This document shows positions 32,522-42,431 of a stretch of 64,000 nt of DNA, piece by piece; position 1 is the first letter of the stretch, and each line of letters begins with the position of its first letter. A program made the position numbers and the translations under genes. The notes below the pieces were generated by a model. It did no database searches. It was not told where the DNA came from and saw only the letters and a program-made list of their open reading frames with translations. This stretch comes from Mesorhizobium sp. B4-1-3 (GTDB taxonomy: Bacteria > Pseudomonadota > Alphaproteobacteria > Rhizobiales > Rhizobiaceae): NCBI RefSeq assembly GCF_006439355.1, contig NZ_VFTG01000027.1, positions 1 through 64,000 on the forward strand. Direction: 5' to 3'.

Positions 32522-32792
32522 ATGGAACACATCGCTGCGTTGCTTTTCGTCGTCGGCTGTTCGAGCACAATGACCGATTGCCGCGAACTCGAAGTGCCCG
32601 TCATGCCTCGCCGTCGATCCGGCGCTGGAGGACGATTGCGACCGGATCGCCTGAAATGTGCGGCCCGACGGCACGCTGGTCGCATCCCTGGAGGTTTCCG
32701 GCACGCTTGTCGCGTCGAACGGCGAGCGCCCCGAAAAGACTATGTTAGGCAACAGCAAAAACGGGAGGGCAAAGCAGGTTTTTTCATGCTAA
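32522..32792 (+). pseudogene. Decayed small secreted-protein gene with an intact stress promoter
   Basis: The frame opens with MEHIAALLFVVGCSS and TDCRELEVPV, the start of a small rhizobial family of secreted proteins that begin ME(H/Y)IAA..GCS. After about 28 codons it leaves the family pattern. A second frame then reads VDPALEDDCDRIA, a TGA stop (32652-32654) where the family normally has Trp, and NVRPDGTLVASLEV up to TAA 32790-32792. The simplest reading is an internal deletion that shifted frame plus a TGG to TGA change. The family assignment is from memory; the in-frame stop and frame change are seen directly. Confidence 0.6.
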
Positions 32793-32841
32793 ATGATTGT
32801 TGGCACTGCCAAAAGTGAGGACAAAACTGAGGAGCAATTCT

Positions 32842-33087
32842 ATGCGGAAGATGATCATTGCCATGGTTGCCGTGGTCGCCGTCAGCGGCTGCACCACGAC
32901 CGAGCAGGACGTCGTCGGCGGCGGCCTGATCGGCGCCGGTGTGGGGGGCTTGGTCGGCGGCGGCAAGGGCGCGCTGATCGGCGCGGCCGTCGGCGCCGGG
33001 TCGGGCCTTCTGGTTCGCAACCTGCGCAACGGCTATTGCCAGTATCGCGATCATCGCGGCCGGATCTACACGGCTCGCTGCAACTAG
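32842..33087 (+). CDS. Glycine-zipper lipoprotein
   Basis: 81 aa. Lipoprotein signal with lipobox VSGC at about 14-17. A glycine-zipper region (GGGLIGAGVGGLVGGGKGAL and the following repeats) precedes a short tail with two cysteines (NGYCQYRDHRGRIYTARC). Resembles the 17-kDa-antigen/YMGG outer membrane lipoproteins. Start 32842 follows GAGGAG. Ends before a strong hairpin. Confidence 0.82.
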   Translation: MRKMIIAMVAVVAVSGCTTTEQDVVGGGLIGAGVGGLVGGGKGALIGAAVGAGSGLLVRNLRNGYCQYRDHRGRIYTARCN

Positions 33088-33104
33088 TTCGGTACCTGAG
33101 AGAG

Positions 33105-33131
33105 ACCGGAGGCCGGCAGCCGGCCTCCGGT
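33105..33131. terminator. Hairpin after the glycine-zipper lipoprotein gene
   Basis: ACCGGAGGCCGGC and GCCGGCCTCCGGT form a perfect palindrome around a single A, followed by TTCTCCTC. It separates the lipoprotein gene from the convergent kinase gene. Confidence 0.65.
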
Positions 33132-33180
33132 TCTCCTCGGGTTAAAATGCTGATTCGCCAGCCAAGAACTTTTGACCCGC

Positions 33181-34863
33181 TCACGCGGCAAGCGGGATCC
33201 TGATTTCCACCTTCAGCCCATCGTCACGGTAATCGCGCGCGATCGTGCCGCGCAATTCGCGCGTGACATTGAGGTCTATCAGCTTGGTGCCGAAGCCGGT
33301 CTTGGCCGGAGCTTCCAGGTTCTTCTGACCCGTTTCGCGCCAGTTCAAGAGCAGCGTCCGCCCGCGGCCACGCCCTTCGATGCTCCAGTCGACCTTGAGG
33401 GCGCCCACCGAATTGCCGGCTTCGCCATATTTCAGCGCGTTGGTGGCGAGTTCGTGGAAGGTCAACCCGAGCGCTTGCGTCGTCGTCTCGTCGAGCAGCA
33501 CCTGCGGCCCCGACAACACCCCATCGGGAAGATCCTTGCCGAACACCTGCCCGAGTTCGGTGCGCAGCAGGTCGCCAAGATCGGCCTTCTGCCAGCGCGA
33601 GCGCGTCAGCATGTCCTGCGATGCCGCCATGGCCTGGAGGCGCGCCGAGAACGACGCCGAAAACTCCTTGAGGTCGGTGGCTTGCGAGGCCGTCTGCCGC
33701 GCGATCGCCAGCACGCGGGTGATCGAATTCTTGATGCGGTGCTTCATCTCCTGCAGGATCAGGTCCTTTTCCAGCAGGCTCTTTTCGGTCGCCTCGTGCA
33801 GCGCCGATTTGGCGTCATAGGCGCGTTCCTGGTAACGCGCCACCAAGGCGATGGCGCCGGCGAGCAAAAGGCCGAACAGCCCAAGCATCACCGGAATGGC
33901 GCGCGAGGACGGCGGTTCGAAGGCGCTTGTCGGCCTGAACAGCACGGTCCAGGGCCGGCCTGCGACAGCGATATCGCGGCGCGCCAAAAGCTTTGCCCCG
34001 ATGCGTTCCGCCGGCGGCGCTTCCGAACGGAACAAAAGATTGCCGTCCTCGGGCTTGCCGTCATAGACCTCGACGTTGACCGGCAGCAGCGGCGAATGGC
34101 TGAGCGCGACCTGAAACAGATCCTGCGCGCGGAACGCGGCATAGAGAAAACCGGCTGTGGAGGAGCGGCTTGCATTGATCACCTCGGGCGCGGTTTCGAC
34201 GTTCAGCCGCACGAAAACCAGGAATCCGGTGAAGGTCTGCGCCACGCCGGCGCCCTGGCCGAGCTGGACGATGCCGCTCGCATGCTGCTGGTCGTCGGCC
34301 ATCGCCTTTTCGATCGCCGCGCGCCGTACCGGCTCGCTGAACATGTCGAAGCCGATGATCGACTGGTTGGACGTATCGAGCGGCTCGAACAGAACGATCG
34401 GCGCGCGCCATCGCTCGGTCGTCGCGGGATAGATCGAGTGCGCCGACCCAAGGTCGTGCAGGATGTCGCGTTCGACTGCCGCCTCGTCGCCGGCCTTTGC
34501 GAGTCTCAGGAAGCCGATGCCGCGAAGCCCCGCGAAATTGTCGTCGATGTCGAGCGCGCTGAAGAAGGCCTTGAATTCGCCGCGCGTGATGTCGCCGTTG
34601 CGGGCATCGAACAGCGCCTTTGTCGAGCGGAGCAGCGACAGATGCAGGTCGATGCGGCTTTCGATGCGGCTCAGCGCATCATCGGCCGTCCCCTCGAACT
34701 TGATCCGCGCGGCCTCCTGCGTGGCGAAATAGGCGAACCCCGCCATGGTCAGGCTGATCAGCGCGACGGCGACAAAGGCAACGATCGGAAAGAGCTTCTT
34801 CAAATCAAGGGTGCGGCCCGTGGACGGTCGACGACCTTTATGGGCAAGTCTCCGCGTCAACAC
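33181..34863 (-). CDS. Membrane HWE histidine kinase with CHASE sensor domain
   Basis: 560 aa. First membrane segment about 25-47 (LFPIVAFVAVALISLTMAGF), a periplasmic CHASE-type domain (about 60-305; GLRGIGFLRLA, PIVLFEPLDTSN, GFLYAAFRAQDLF), second segment (IPVMLGLFGLLLAGAIALVA), then the transmitter: H-box LQEMKHRIKNSITRVLAIAR, N-box FHELATNALKYGEAG, W-x-E in LLNWRETG. Senses a small ligand outside the membrane; the partner regulator is not adjacent. Possibly a second input to PhyR (inference). No EcfG site seen upstream. Confidence 0.87.
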   Translation of the reverse strand: MLTRRLAHKGRRPSTGRTLDLKKLFPIVAFVAVALISLTMAGFAYFATQEAARIKFEGTADDALSRIESRIDLHLSLLRSTKALFDARNGDITRGEFKAFFSALDIDDNFAGLRGIGFLRLAKAGDEAAVERDILHDLGSAHSIYPATTERWRAPIVLFEPLDTSNQSIIGFDMFSEPVRRAAIEKAMADDQQHASGIVQLGQGAGVAQTFTGFLVFVRLNVETAPEVINASRSSTAGFLYAAFRAQDLFQVALSHSPLLPVNVEVYDGKPEDGNLLFRSEAPPAERIGAKLLARRDIAVAGRPWTVLFRPTSAFEPPSSRAIPVMLGLFGLLLAGAIALVARYQERAYDAKSALHEATEKSLLEKDLILQEMKHRIKNSITRVLAIARQTASQATDLKEFSASFSARLQAMAASQDMLTRSRWQKADLGDLLRTELGQVFGKDLPDGVLSGPQVLLDETTTQALGLTFHELATNALKYGEAGNSVGALKVDWSIEGRGRGRTLLLNWRETGQKNLEAPAKTGFGTKLIDLNVTRELRGTIARDYRDDGLKVEIRIPLAA

Positions 34864-34933
34864 AATGGCGCGGTCAAATCATCGCCGCGGCTGGTATATC
34901 ACCAGCCGTTATTAGCCGGCTATCCGTTCGACT

Positions 34934-35734
<801 letters not shown>

Positions 35735-35753
35735 GATCATCTTCCTCCCTTGC

Positions 35754-37106
35754 TCAGACGCGCTTGCGATAGAGGGTGTCGAGCCACACCGCGACGACCA
35801 GCACGGCGCCCACGACGATGCTCTGCAGCGGCGAGTCGACGCCGAGCAGCACCATGCCGGACTGTAGCGATTGCATCAGCAGCGCACCGAGCATGGCGCC
35901 GAGCACGGTTCCGGAACCGCCGGCAAGCGACGTGCCGCCGATGACGGCGGCGGCGATGACCAGCAGCTCGTCCAGCGTGCCGAGCGCATTGGTCGACGAA
36001 TTCTGCCTGGCCGACGAGATTGCCGCCGCGATCGTCGCCAGCACGCCCATGATCATGAACACCTTCATGGTGATCCAGCGCGTGTTGATGCCGGCGAGGT
36101 TGGCCGCTTCCGGATTGCCACCGATGGCGAAGACATAGCGGCCGAAGCGCGTGCGCTTGGTGACGAAGGTCATGATAAGGCCGACGGCCACCGCCATCAG
36201 CACCGGGATGGCGATGCCATGCGCGACGAACAGCCCGCCCTCGGGAACGGTGATGTTGTTGGCTGCGGCGTAGCGGTTCACGATGCCGACCGGCCAGGGA
36301 TAGGAGTTGGCGAGCCACACGGCCCCCAAAATGATCGCGCAGGTGACCGTAGCGAGCAGCGTCTCGGCCCAGACCGGACGCAGCGGGAAACGGAAGCGCT
36401 TGCGCTGCAAGCGGCCGTTATAATGCATGAAGATGACCGCAAGACAGGCGACGATGCCGACGATCCAGCTCCATTTGGCGCCGATCGAACCCGCCGGGCC
36501 GCCGCCCATCAGTTGGAAGGTGGTGTCGAGCGGCGCCACGGTCTGGCCGCTGGTGACCCACCAGGCAGCGCCCCGCCACACCAGCAATCCGCCCAGCGTG
36601 ACGATGAAGGCCGGCACTTCAAGATAGGCGATGATGAAGCCCTGGAAGGCGCCGATGATAAGACCGAGCGCCAGGCCGATCAGCAATGCCAGGACCCAGA
36701 TCCATGGATTGCCGAGCTCAAGCCCGACGAAGCGAACCAGGAAATGCACCTGGGCAAAGCCCATGACCATGCCGATCACCCCTTCGGCCGATCCGACCGA
36801 CAGGTCGATGTTGCGCATGACGATGACCAGCACCATGCCGGAAGCCATGATCGCCACGGCCGACGTCTGCACCGACAGGTTCCAGAGATTGCGCGGCGTG
36901 AGGAAGGTGCGACTGTCGAAGTCGAGCGGATTGACGCCGAGCCGCAGGCTGGAGATCACATGAAGCCCGACCCAGATCAAGAGCAGCGCGGCGATCATGC
37001 CGAGCATGCGGGTGTCGAGCTCGGTCGCCTTCAGGAACCGGGCGACAGCGCCGAGTTCCGACGCGCGCGCGGTGTCCGCCGGTTGCGTGGACGTCGTGTC
37101 GGTCAT
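35754..37106 (-). CDS. xylH: Sugar ABC transporter permease, XylH-type
   Basis: 450 aa, about ten to twelve membrane segments. The MRNIDLSVGSAEGVIGMVMG and ITMKVFMIMGVLATIAAAIS stretches and NLAGINTRW are typical of the ribose/xylose permease family. Start 37106 has GGGGAGGAAA upstream. Forms the channel with the downstream ATPase; xylF lies upstream. Confidence 0.85.
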   Translation of the reverse strand: MTDTTSTQPADTARASELGAVARFLKATELDTRMLGMIAALLLIWVGLHVISSLRLGVNPLDFDSRTFLTPRNLWNLSVQTSAVAIMASGMVLVIVMRNIDLSVGSAEGVIGMVMGFAQVHFLVRFVGLELGNPWIWVLALLIGLALGLIIGAFQGFIIAYLEVPAFIVTLGGLLVWRGAAWWVTSGQTVAPLDTTFQLMGGGPAGSIGAKWSWIVGIVACLAVIFMHYNGRLQRKRFRFPLRPVWAETLLATVTCAIILGAVWLANSYPWPVGIVNRYAAANNITVPEGGLFVAHGIAIPVLMAVAVGLIMTFVTKRTRFGRYVFAIGGNPEAANLAGINTRWITMKVFMIMGVLATIAAAISSARQNSSTNALGTLDELLVIAAAVIGGTSLAGGSGTVLGAMLGALLMQSLQSGMVLLGVDSPLQSIVVGAVLVVAVWLDTLYRKRV

Positions 37107-37275
37107 GATTTTCCTCCCCCGGCTTTGCCCGTCTGGCGCGGATGCCAAAGCAAGCCTCGAAGCTATCCACCAAAAGCGAAAACACAAATCTTTCCGAGAA
37201 AACGCCGCGGCTTAAAAGCAATCCCACGACAAGTGCGTAGCGGTTTTCCGTTCGGGATTGCGGCCACAAGGAGCG

Positions 37276-37298
37276 GGAGCGGTTCAATGAACCGCTCC
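37276..37298. terminator. Hairpin between xylF and xylH
   Basis: GGAGCGGTTCA and TGAACCGCTCC pair perfectly around one A, 41 nt after the xylF stop. Without a T-run it is more likely an mRNA-stabilising or attenuating hairpin, giving more binding protein than permease. Confidence 0.6.
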
Positions 37299-37338
37299 AG
37301 GCCCGCGGCGCAGTTATCTTGGTCAAACGTCGTTGAGC

Positions 37339-38379
37339 TTAGTTGCAGATCTTGACGCTGCCGGCGGGCACGCCCGCGCAGACTTCGTCCTTCTTGATCC
37401 AACCGGCGTCGATGACGACGTTCAGATTGTCCTTGGTGATCGCGATCGGGGTCAGGAACAGCGACTTGACGGTGTTGCCGCCGGGCGTGGTGAAGTCCTT
37501 GGCGCCGGCGATGTCGCCCATCTTCTTGCCGTCGGCGAGCTGCGAGGCGATCTCGGCGGCGTTCTTGCCGAGCTCGCGCGCGTCCTTCCACACCGACACG
37601 GTCTGCGTGCCGAGCGCGATGCGGTTGAGCGCCGCGTGGTCGCCGTCCTGACCGGAAACCGGAACGGTGCCGGCCAGGCCTTGCGCTGTCAGGGCCGCGA
37701 CGACGCCGCCGGCCGTGCCGTCATTGGCCGCCACGACCGCGTCGACCTTGTTGTCGTTGGCGGTCAGGAACTGCTCCATGTTCTTCTGCGCGTTGGCGGG
37801 CAGCCAGCCGTCGGTGTAAGCCTCGCCGACATTCTTGATCTTGCCGCTGTCGATCGCTTCCTTCAGCACTTCCATGGAGCCCGAGAACAGGAAATCGGCG
37901 TTCGGATCGGAACCCGAGCCCTTGATGAAGACGTAGTTGCCTTCGGGCTTGGCCTTGAACACCTCGCGGGCCTGCATGCGGCCGACTTCCTTGTTGTCGA
38001 AGGTCAGGTAAAACACGTCCTTGTTCTCGATCAGGCGGTCGTAGCCGACGACCGGGATCCCTTCGTCGAGCGCCTTCTGCACCGCCGGGCCGATTGCCGA
38101 GGCGTCCTGCGCCAGGATGATCAGCGCGTTGGCGCCCTGCGAGATCAGGCTTTCGACGTCGGTCAGCTGCTTGCCCGGATTGGACTGCGCATCGGCCGAG
38201 ATATACTTGTCGCCGGCGGCCTCGATGGCCTTCTTCATCGCCGCTTCGTCGGTCTTCCAGCGCTCTTCCTGGAAATTCGACCACGACACGCCGATGACCT
38301 TGTCCTTCGCCTCGGCGACCGACGCCAGCGTCAGCGACATGGCAACGCCCGCCAGAATGGCGGCTGCGAATTTCTTCAT
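37339..38379 (-). CDS. xylF: Periplasmic D-xylose-binding protein
   Basis: 346 aa. Signal peptide 1-24 (cleavage at AEA-KDK). Follows E. coli XylF along its length: LEERW-type start (FQEERWKTDEAAMKKAIE), VVGYDRLIENKDV, GYTDGWLPANAQKNMEQFLT-like region (quoted: DGWLPANAQKNMEQFLTAND), VDAVVAANDGTAGG and SGQDGDHAALNRIALGTQ. Binds a pentose, most likely xylose. First gene of the operon; divergent from the ROK regulator. Confidence 0.9.
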   Translation of the reverse strand: MKKFAAAILAGVAMSLTLASVAEAKDKVIGVSWSNFQEERWKTDEAAMKKAIEAAGDKYISADAQSNPGKQLTDVESLISQGANALIILAQDASAIGPAVQKALDEGIPVVGYDRLIENKDVFYLTFDNKEVGRMQAREVFKAKPEGNYVFIKGSGSDPNADFLFSGSMEVLKEAIDSGKIKNVGEAYTDGWLPANAQKNMEQFLTANDNKVDAVVAANDGTAGGVVAALTAQGLAGTVPVSGQDGDHAALNRIALGTQTVSVWKDARELGKNAAEIASQLADGKKMGDIAGAKDFTTPGGNTVKSLFLTPIAITKDNLNVVIDAGWIKKDEVCAGVPAGSVKICN

Positions 38380-38646
38380 GATATCCTCCCTGCGCCCCGT
38401 GCGGCGCGACCCAGACTGGCCCGAAGGCCGGTAGAGGCTTTTTTTCGAGCCTCAAAAAAATAGTGATCCAGCAAAACGACGGTGTCAACTGCGATTCTGA
38501 TGGGTTTTGATGGGCAGGGACATTTTTTTCGACGTCCGCAATAAACAATGACACAGACCCCGACTTCTGCCAGAATCCCTAGCGTGTCAGCGACGGGCCA
38601 TGGCATCATCACAGGGCCGCGATGACGCGGGAGGACGTGCGAGACA

Positions 38647-39888
38647 ATGTCGGTCGGGATCCGCCACGACGATTTGCGCCGGCGCAACCGCGCCATGGTG
38701 ATTTCGGCCGTGCGCCGCGCCGGCCAGCCATCGCGGACGGAGATCGCCGCCACCACCGGGCTCAGCCACTCGACCATTTCGGCGATCTCCGCCGATCTGA
38801 TCCAGGAAGGTATTCTCACCGAAAGCAAGGCCAGCGGGCCGACGGCGTTGAAACGCGGCCGGCCGCAGATCGGCCTGGCGCTGAACCCCGAAGCCGCCGC
38901 GGTGCTGACCGTGGTGCTGTCGCTAAACTTCCTGTCGGTTGCCGTCATCGACTATGCCGGCCAGGTGGTTGCCGAGGAACAGCTGCGCCTGGACACGCTC
39001 ATCATGCCCCGCGACGAGCTGATCGGCGAATGCTTGGCGATCGTCCGGCGCCGGCTGCAGGATCCCGACCTCGACGTGGGCAGCGTTGCCCGCATCGCCA
39101 TGGGCATCCAGGGCATCACCGATTCCCATTCACGCGCCATGCTGTGGTCGCCGATCACGCCGCTGACCGATATCCCGTTCGCCGACCTTCTCGAGACGGA
39201 ATTCGGCATCCCCGCCACCATGGAGAACGACTGCAACATGATGGCGGTGGCGCTGCAATGGCGCGACCCCGAGCGCTATCGCGACGACTTCATCGCCATC
39301 CTCTTGTCGCACGGCATCGGCATGGGTTTGGTGCTGAAGGGCGCGCTGTTCACCGGCACGCATTCCTCCGGCGGCGAGTTCGGGCACATGATCCACCGTC
39401 CCGGCGGCGCGCTTTGCCGCTGCGGCCGGCGCGGCTGCGTCGAGGCCTATGCCGGCAATTACGCCATCTGGCGCAGCGCCATGGGCATAAGCGAGGATGC
39501 CGCGCCGACGGACGTCGGCGACGCCGACATGCGCGCGCTTGCCGCAAAGGCCCGGATCGAGGAAGGCCCCGAGCGGGAGGCCTATCGCCGGGCCGGCGAG
39601 GCGCTGGGCTTCGGCCTCGGCAGCCTGTTCGCGCTGATAGACCCGGCGCCCGTCGCGATGGTCGGGGTCAGCGCGGCCGCCTTCGACCTGATCGAGCCGG
39701 CGCTGAGGAAGGCGATCGCCCAGACCGCCGGCGGCCAGCATTCGGAATCGATCTCATTCGACACCGAGCCGAACGAGCTGCCGCTGATCCGCGAAGGCTG
39801 TGCCATGCGCGCGCTGACCTTTGTCGACCAGGAGATTTTTGCGCCGGCGGTTCAGACGAGAGGCGGCGCGGGGAAGAACGTCGCTTGA
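38647..39888 (+). CDS. ROK-family transcriptional regulator (XylR-like)
   Basis: 413 aa. N-terminal winged helix-turn-helix (RTEIAATTGLSHSTISAISA), then a ROK sugar-kinase-like fold with the zinc/structural motif CRCGRRGCVEAY and GIGMGLVLKGALFTG. It lacks a clear catalytic kinase role and probably represses the divergent xylF operon until sugar binds. The intergenic region (38380-38646) carries a GAGGCT/AGCCTC hairpin near 38432 but no clean operator was found. Confidence 0.85.
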   Translation: MSVGIRHDDLRRRNRAMVISAVRRAGQPSRTEIAATTGLSHSTISAISADLIQEGILTESKASGPTALKRGRPQIGLALNPEAAAVLTVVLSLNFLSVAVIDYAGQVVAEEQLRLDTLIMPRDELIGECLAIVRRRLQDPDLDVGSVARIAMGIQGITDSHSRAMLWSPITPLTDIPFADLLETEFGIPATMENDCNMMAVALQWRDPERYRDDFIAILLSHGIGMGLVLKGALFTGTHSSGGEFGHMIHRPGGALCRCGRRGCVEAYAGNYAIWRSAMGISEDAAPTDVGDADMRALAAKARIEEGPEREAYRRAGEALGFGLGSLFALIDPAPVAMVGVSAAAFDLIEPALRKAIAQTAGGQHSESISFDTEPNELPLIREGCAMRALTFVDQEIFAPAVQTRGGAGKNVA

Positions 39889-39932
39889 GCGAGTTTCCGA
39901 ATCGCCGGACATTAGCGAAGGCCTTTTGAGCT

Positions 39933-40119
39933 TTCGTCATTCCACGGGCGGAGCAAGGAGCGAAGCTCCGTCGTGAAGACCCTGGAATCCGTTCCGTTAC
40001 CTCGGACATGAGGTGCGGCGGAGCAGAATTCTGCACCGCAGTGCCGCGTCGAAGTCACGGAATGGATCCTCGGGTCTACGCTGCGTCGCTGCGCTCCTTG
40101 CTCCGCCGTGGATGACGAA
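39933..40119. repeat. Large palindromic intergenic element
   Basis: About 190 bp. Left arm TTCGTCATTCCACGGGCGGA-GCAAGGAGCG (from 39933) pairs with the right arm GCTCCTTGCTCCGCCGTGGATGACGAA (to 40119) with few mismatches; inner segments CCCTGGAATCCGTTCCGT and ACGGAATGGATCCTCGGG also pair. It fills most of the gap between the ROK and phoB stops (39889-40193), where no gene is seen. Probably a non-autonomous mobile or REP-type element. Confidence 0.75.
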
Positions 40120-40193
40120 GCACAAGCGTCTCGACTACTCGGCAGCGTGGATGTCGGAAGTGCCGAGCGAGTCCGAACTTCGGCAACTTCAGG

Positions 40194-40883
40194 TCAATCC
40201 TCGCGGATCGCGTAACCCGCCCCGCGGATGGTGCGTATGACGTCCGGCATGCGACCGTTGTTGACGGCCTTGCGCAGGCGCCCGACATGGACGTCTACCG
40301 TGCGCTCGTCGATATAGATCGTCTCGCCCCAGACATTGTCGAGCAGTTGGCTGCGCGAGAACACGCGGCCGGGGTGACGCATCATGAATTCGAGCAGTCG
40401 GAACTCGGTCGGGCCGAGCCTGATCTCGCTCTTCTTGCGGTAGACGCGGTGCGATTCGCGGTCGAGCACGATGTCGCCGACCTTGAGCACGCTGGACAGC
40501 ACCTCCGGCTTGGCGCGGCGCAGCAGCGCCTTGACGCGCGCCATGAACTCCGGCGTCGAGAACGGCTTGACCAGATAATCGTCGGCGCCGGTCGAAAGAC
40601 CGCGCACGCGGTCGCTTTCCTCGCCCCGCGCCGTCAGCATGATGATCGGCAGCCGCTCTGTCTCGGGCCGCATCCTGAGGCGACGGCAGAGCTCGATGCC
40701 GGAGACCGCCGGCACCATCCAGTCGAGCACAAGCAGGTCGGGAACGTTTTCCTGAAGGCGGATTTCGGCCTCGTCGCCGCGGGTTACCACTTCCACCTGG
40801 TAACCCTCGGATTCGAGGTTATAGCGGAGCAGCACCCCCAGCGGCTCCTCGTCCTCCACCACCATGATGCGTGGCGCGATCAT
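40194..40883 (-). CDS. phoB: Phosphate regulon response regulator PhoB
   Basis: 229 aa, OmpR-type. Receiver with phosphoacceptor in LLVLDWMVP and Lys in LVKPFST; C-terminal winged helix with RLLEFMMRHPGRVFSRSQLL and TVDVHVGRLRKA. Activates genes with Pho boxes, such as the one before pstS. Last gene of pstSCAB-phoU-phoB; phoR is not in the window. Confidence 0.95.
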   Translation of the reverse strand: MIAPRIMVVEDEEPLGVLLRYNLESEGYQVEVVTRGDEAEIRLQENVPDLLVLDWMVPAVSGIELCRRLRMRPETERLPIIMLTARGEESDRVRGLSTGADDYLVKPFSTPEFMARVKALLRRAKPEVLSSVLKVGDIVLDRESHRVYRKKSEIRLGPTEFRLLEFMMRHPGRVFSRSQLLDNVWGETIYIDERTVDVHVGRLRKAVNNGRMPDVIRTIRGAGYAIRED

Positions 40884-40899
40884 CGGGGTAACCTTTTCG

Positions 40900-41607
40900 T
40901 CAGGCAGCCGGAGCCGACATTGCCGTCTCGTCCTGCTTCGGACGGTTGGCGGGCAATAGCGTGCCGGTCAGCACATAATAGGCGTTCTCGGCAATGTTGG
41001 TCACATGGTCGCCGATGCGCTCGAGGTTCTTGGCGCAGAACAGAAGATGCGTGCAAGCGGTGATGTTGCGCGGGTCTTCCATCATATAGGTCAACAGCTC
41101 GCGGAAGACGGCCGTGTATTTGACGTCGATGCGCTCGTCGTCGTTGCGCAGCTTGGCGAGCGCCGTGGCATCGCCCACCGTATATTCCTGGATTACGCCC
41201 TGGACCTGGATCAGCACCATCTGCGCCATGGAATCGATCGAATGCGTGAGGTCACGCGGTGCGGCACTGACGCCGACCGAGCCGACGCGCTTGGCGATGT
41301 TCTTGGCGAGATCGCCGATACGCTCCAGGTCGCCCGCCATGCGGATCGCACCGACCACGCTGCGCAGGTCGTCGGCCATCGGCTGGCGCTTGGCGATCAG
41401 CGTGATGGCGCGGTCGTCGAGCTCGCGCTGCCTTGCGTCCATGATGGCGTCGTCGGAGACGACGCGCTGCGCCAGCGCATTGTCGCTTTCGAGCAGCGCC
41501 TTGGTCGAGGCGCCGACCATCGAGGCAGCAAGGTCGCCCATGTCGTTGATGAGCCGGCTGATCTGCCTCAGATCCTCGTCGAAGGAGGCGACGGTATGTT
41601 CGGCCAT
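40900..41607 (-). CDS. phoU: Phosphate signalling protein PhoU
   Basis: 235 aa, all-helical with two PhoU repeats (LERIGDLAKNIAKRV and LERIGDHVTNIAENAYY, the metal-binding E/D-x-x-D motifs). Links the Pst transporter to PhoR/PhoB and lowers phosphate uptake. Start 41607 is the MAEHTV methionine; a longer frame upstream is a shadow of pstB. Spacing to phoB is 16 nt. Confidence 0.95.
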   Translation of the reverse strand: MAEHTVASFDEDLRQISRLINDMGDLAASMVGASTKALLESDNALAQRVVSDDAIMDARQRELDDRAITLIAKRQPMADDLRSVVGAIRMAGDLERIGDLAKNIAKRVGSVGVSAAPRDLTHSIDSMAQMVLIQVQGVIQEYTVGDATALAKLRNDDERIDVKYTAVFRELLTYMMEDPRNITACTHLLFCAKNLERIGDHVTNIAENAYYVLTGTLLPANRPKQDETAMSAPAA

Positions 41608-41627
41608 GATGATGTCCTCGTATGTGC

Positions 41628-42431
41628 TCAGCCGAAGCGGCCGGTGATGTAGTCCTGCGTGCGCTTCTCGCGGGGCGAGGTGAAGATCTTCTCGGTCCGG
41701 TCGAACTCCACCAGCTCGCCCAGATACATGAACGCCGTCTGCCGCGACACGCGCGCCGCCTGCTGCATGTTGTGGGTGACGATGACGATCGTGTAGTCGG
41801 CCTGCAATTCGTCGATCAGTTCCTCGATCTTGGCCGTCGACAGCGGATCCAGCGCCGAGGCCGGCTCGTCGAGCAGGATCACTTCGGGCTTCACCGCCAC
41901 GGTGCGGGCGATGCACAGGCGCTGCTGCTGGCCGCCCGAGAGGCTGAGGCCGCTGGCGTTGAGCTTGTCCTTGACCTCGCTCCAGAGCGCGGCCCGCTTC
42001 AGCGCCGACTCGACGCGGTTGTCCATCTCGGCCTTGCTGATCTTCTCATAGAGCCTGACACCGAAGGCGATGTTCTCGTAGATCGACATCGGGAACGGCG
42101 TCGGCTTCTGGAACACCATGCCGATCTTGGTCCTGAGCAGGTTGAGGTCCTGCGAGCGGTCGAGGATGTTCTTGCCGTCGAGCAGCACCTGCCCTTCGGC
42201 GGTCTGCTTCGGGTAGAGCTCGTAGATGCGGTTCAGCACACGCAGCAGCGTCGACTTTCCGCAGCCGGACGGACCGATGAAGGCCGTCACGCTGCGCTCG
42301 GGCAAGGACAGGTTGATGTCCTTCAGCGCCTTCGACTGGCCATAGTAGAAGTTGAGGTTCTTGACCTCGATCTTGGCCTTCTCGACGGTTGTGTCGGGTG
42401 CGTTCAGGTCGGTGGACAACATCGGTTTCAT
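41628..42431 (-). CDS. pstB: Phosphate ABC transporter ATPase PstB
   Basis: 267 aa. Walker A GPSGCGKST, signature LSGGQQQRLCIARTVAV, Walker B VILLDEPASALDP. PstB-specific MVFQKPTPFPMSIYENI present. Start 42431 overlaps the pstA stop by ATGA. Confidence 0.96.
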   Translation of the reverse strand: MKPMLSTDLNAPDTTVEKAKIEVKNLNFYYGQSKALKDINLSLPERSVTAFIGPSGCGKSTLLRVLNRIYELYPKQTAEGQVLLDGKNILDRSQDLNLLRTKIGMVFQKPTPFPMSIYENIAFGVRLYEKISKAEMDNRVESALKRAALWSEVKDKLNASGLSLSGGQQQRLCIARTVAVKPEVILLDEPASALDPLSTAKIEELIDELQADYTIVIVTHNMQQAARVSRQTAFMYLGELVEFDRTEKIFTSPREKRTQDYITGRFG

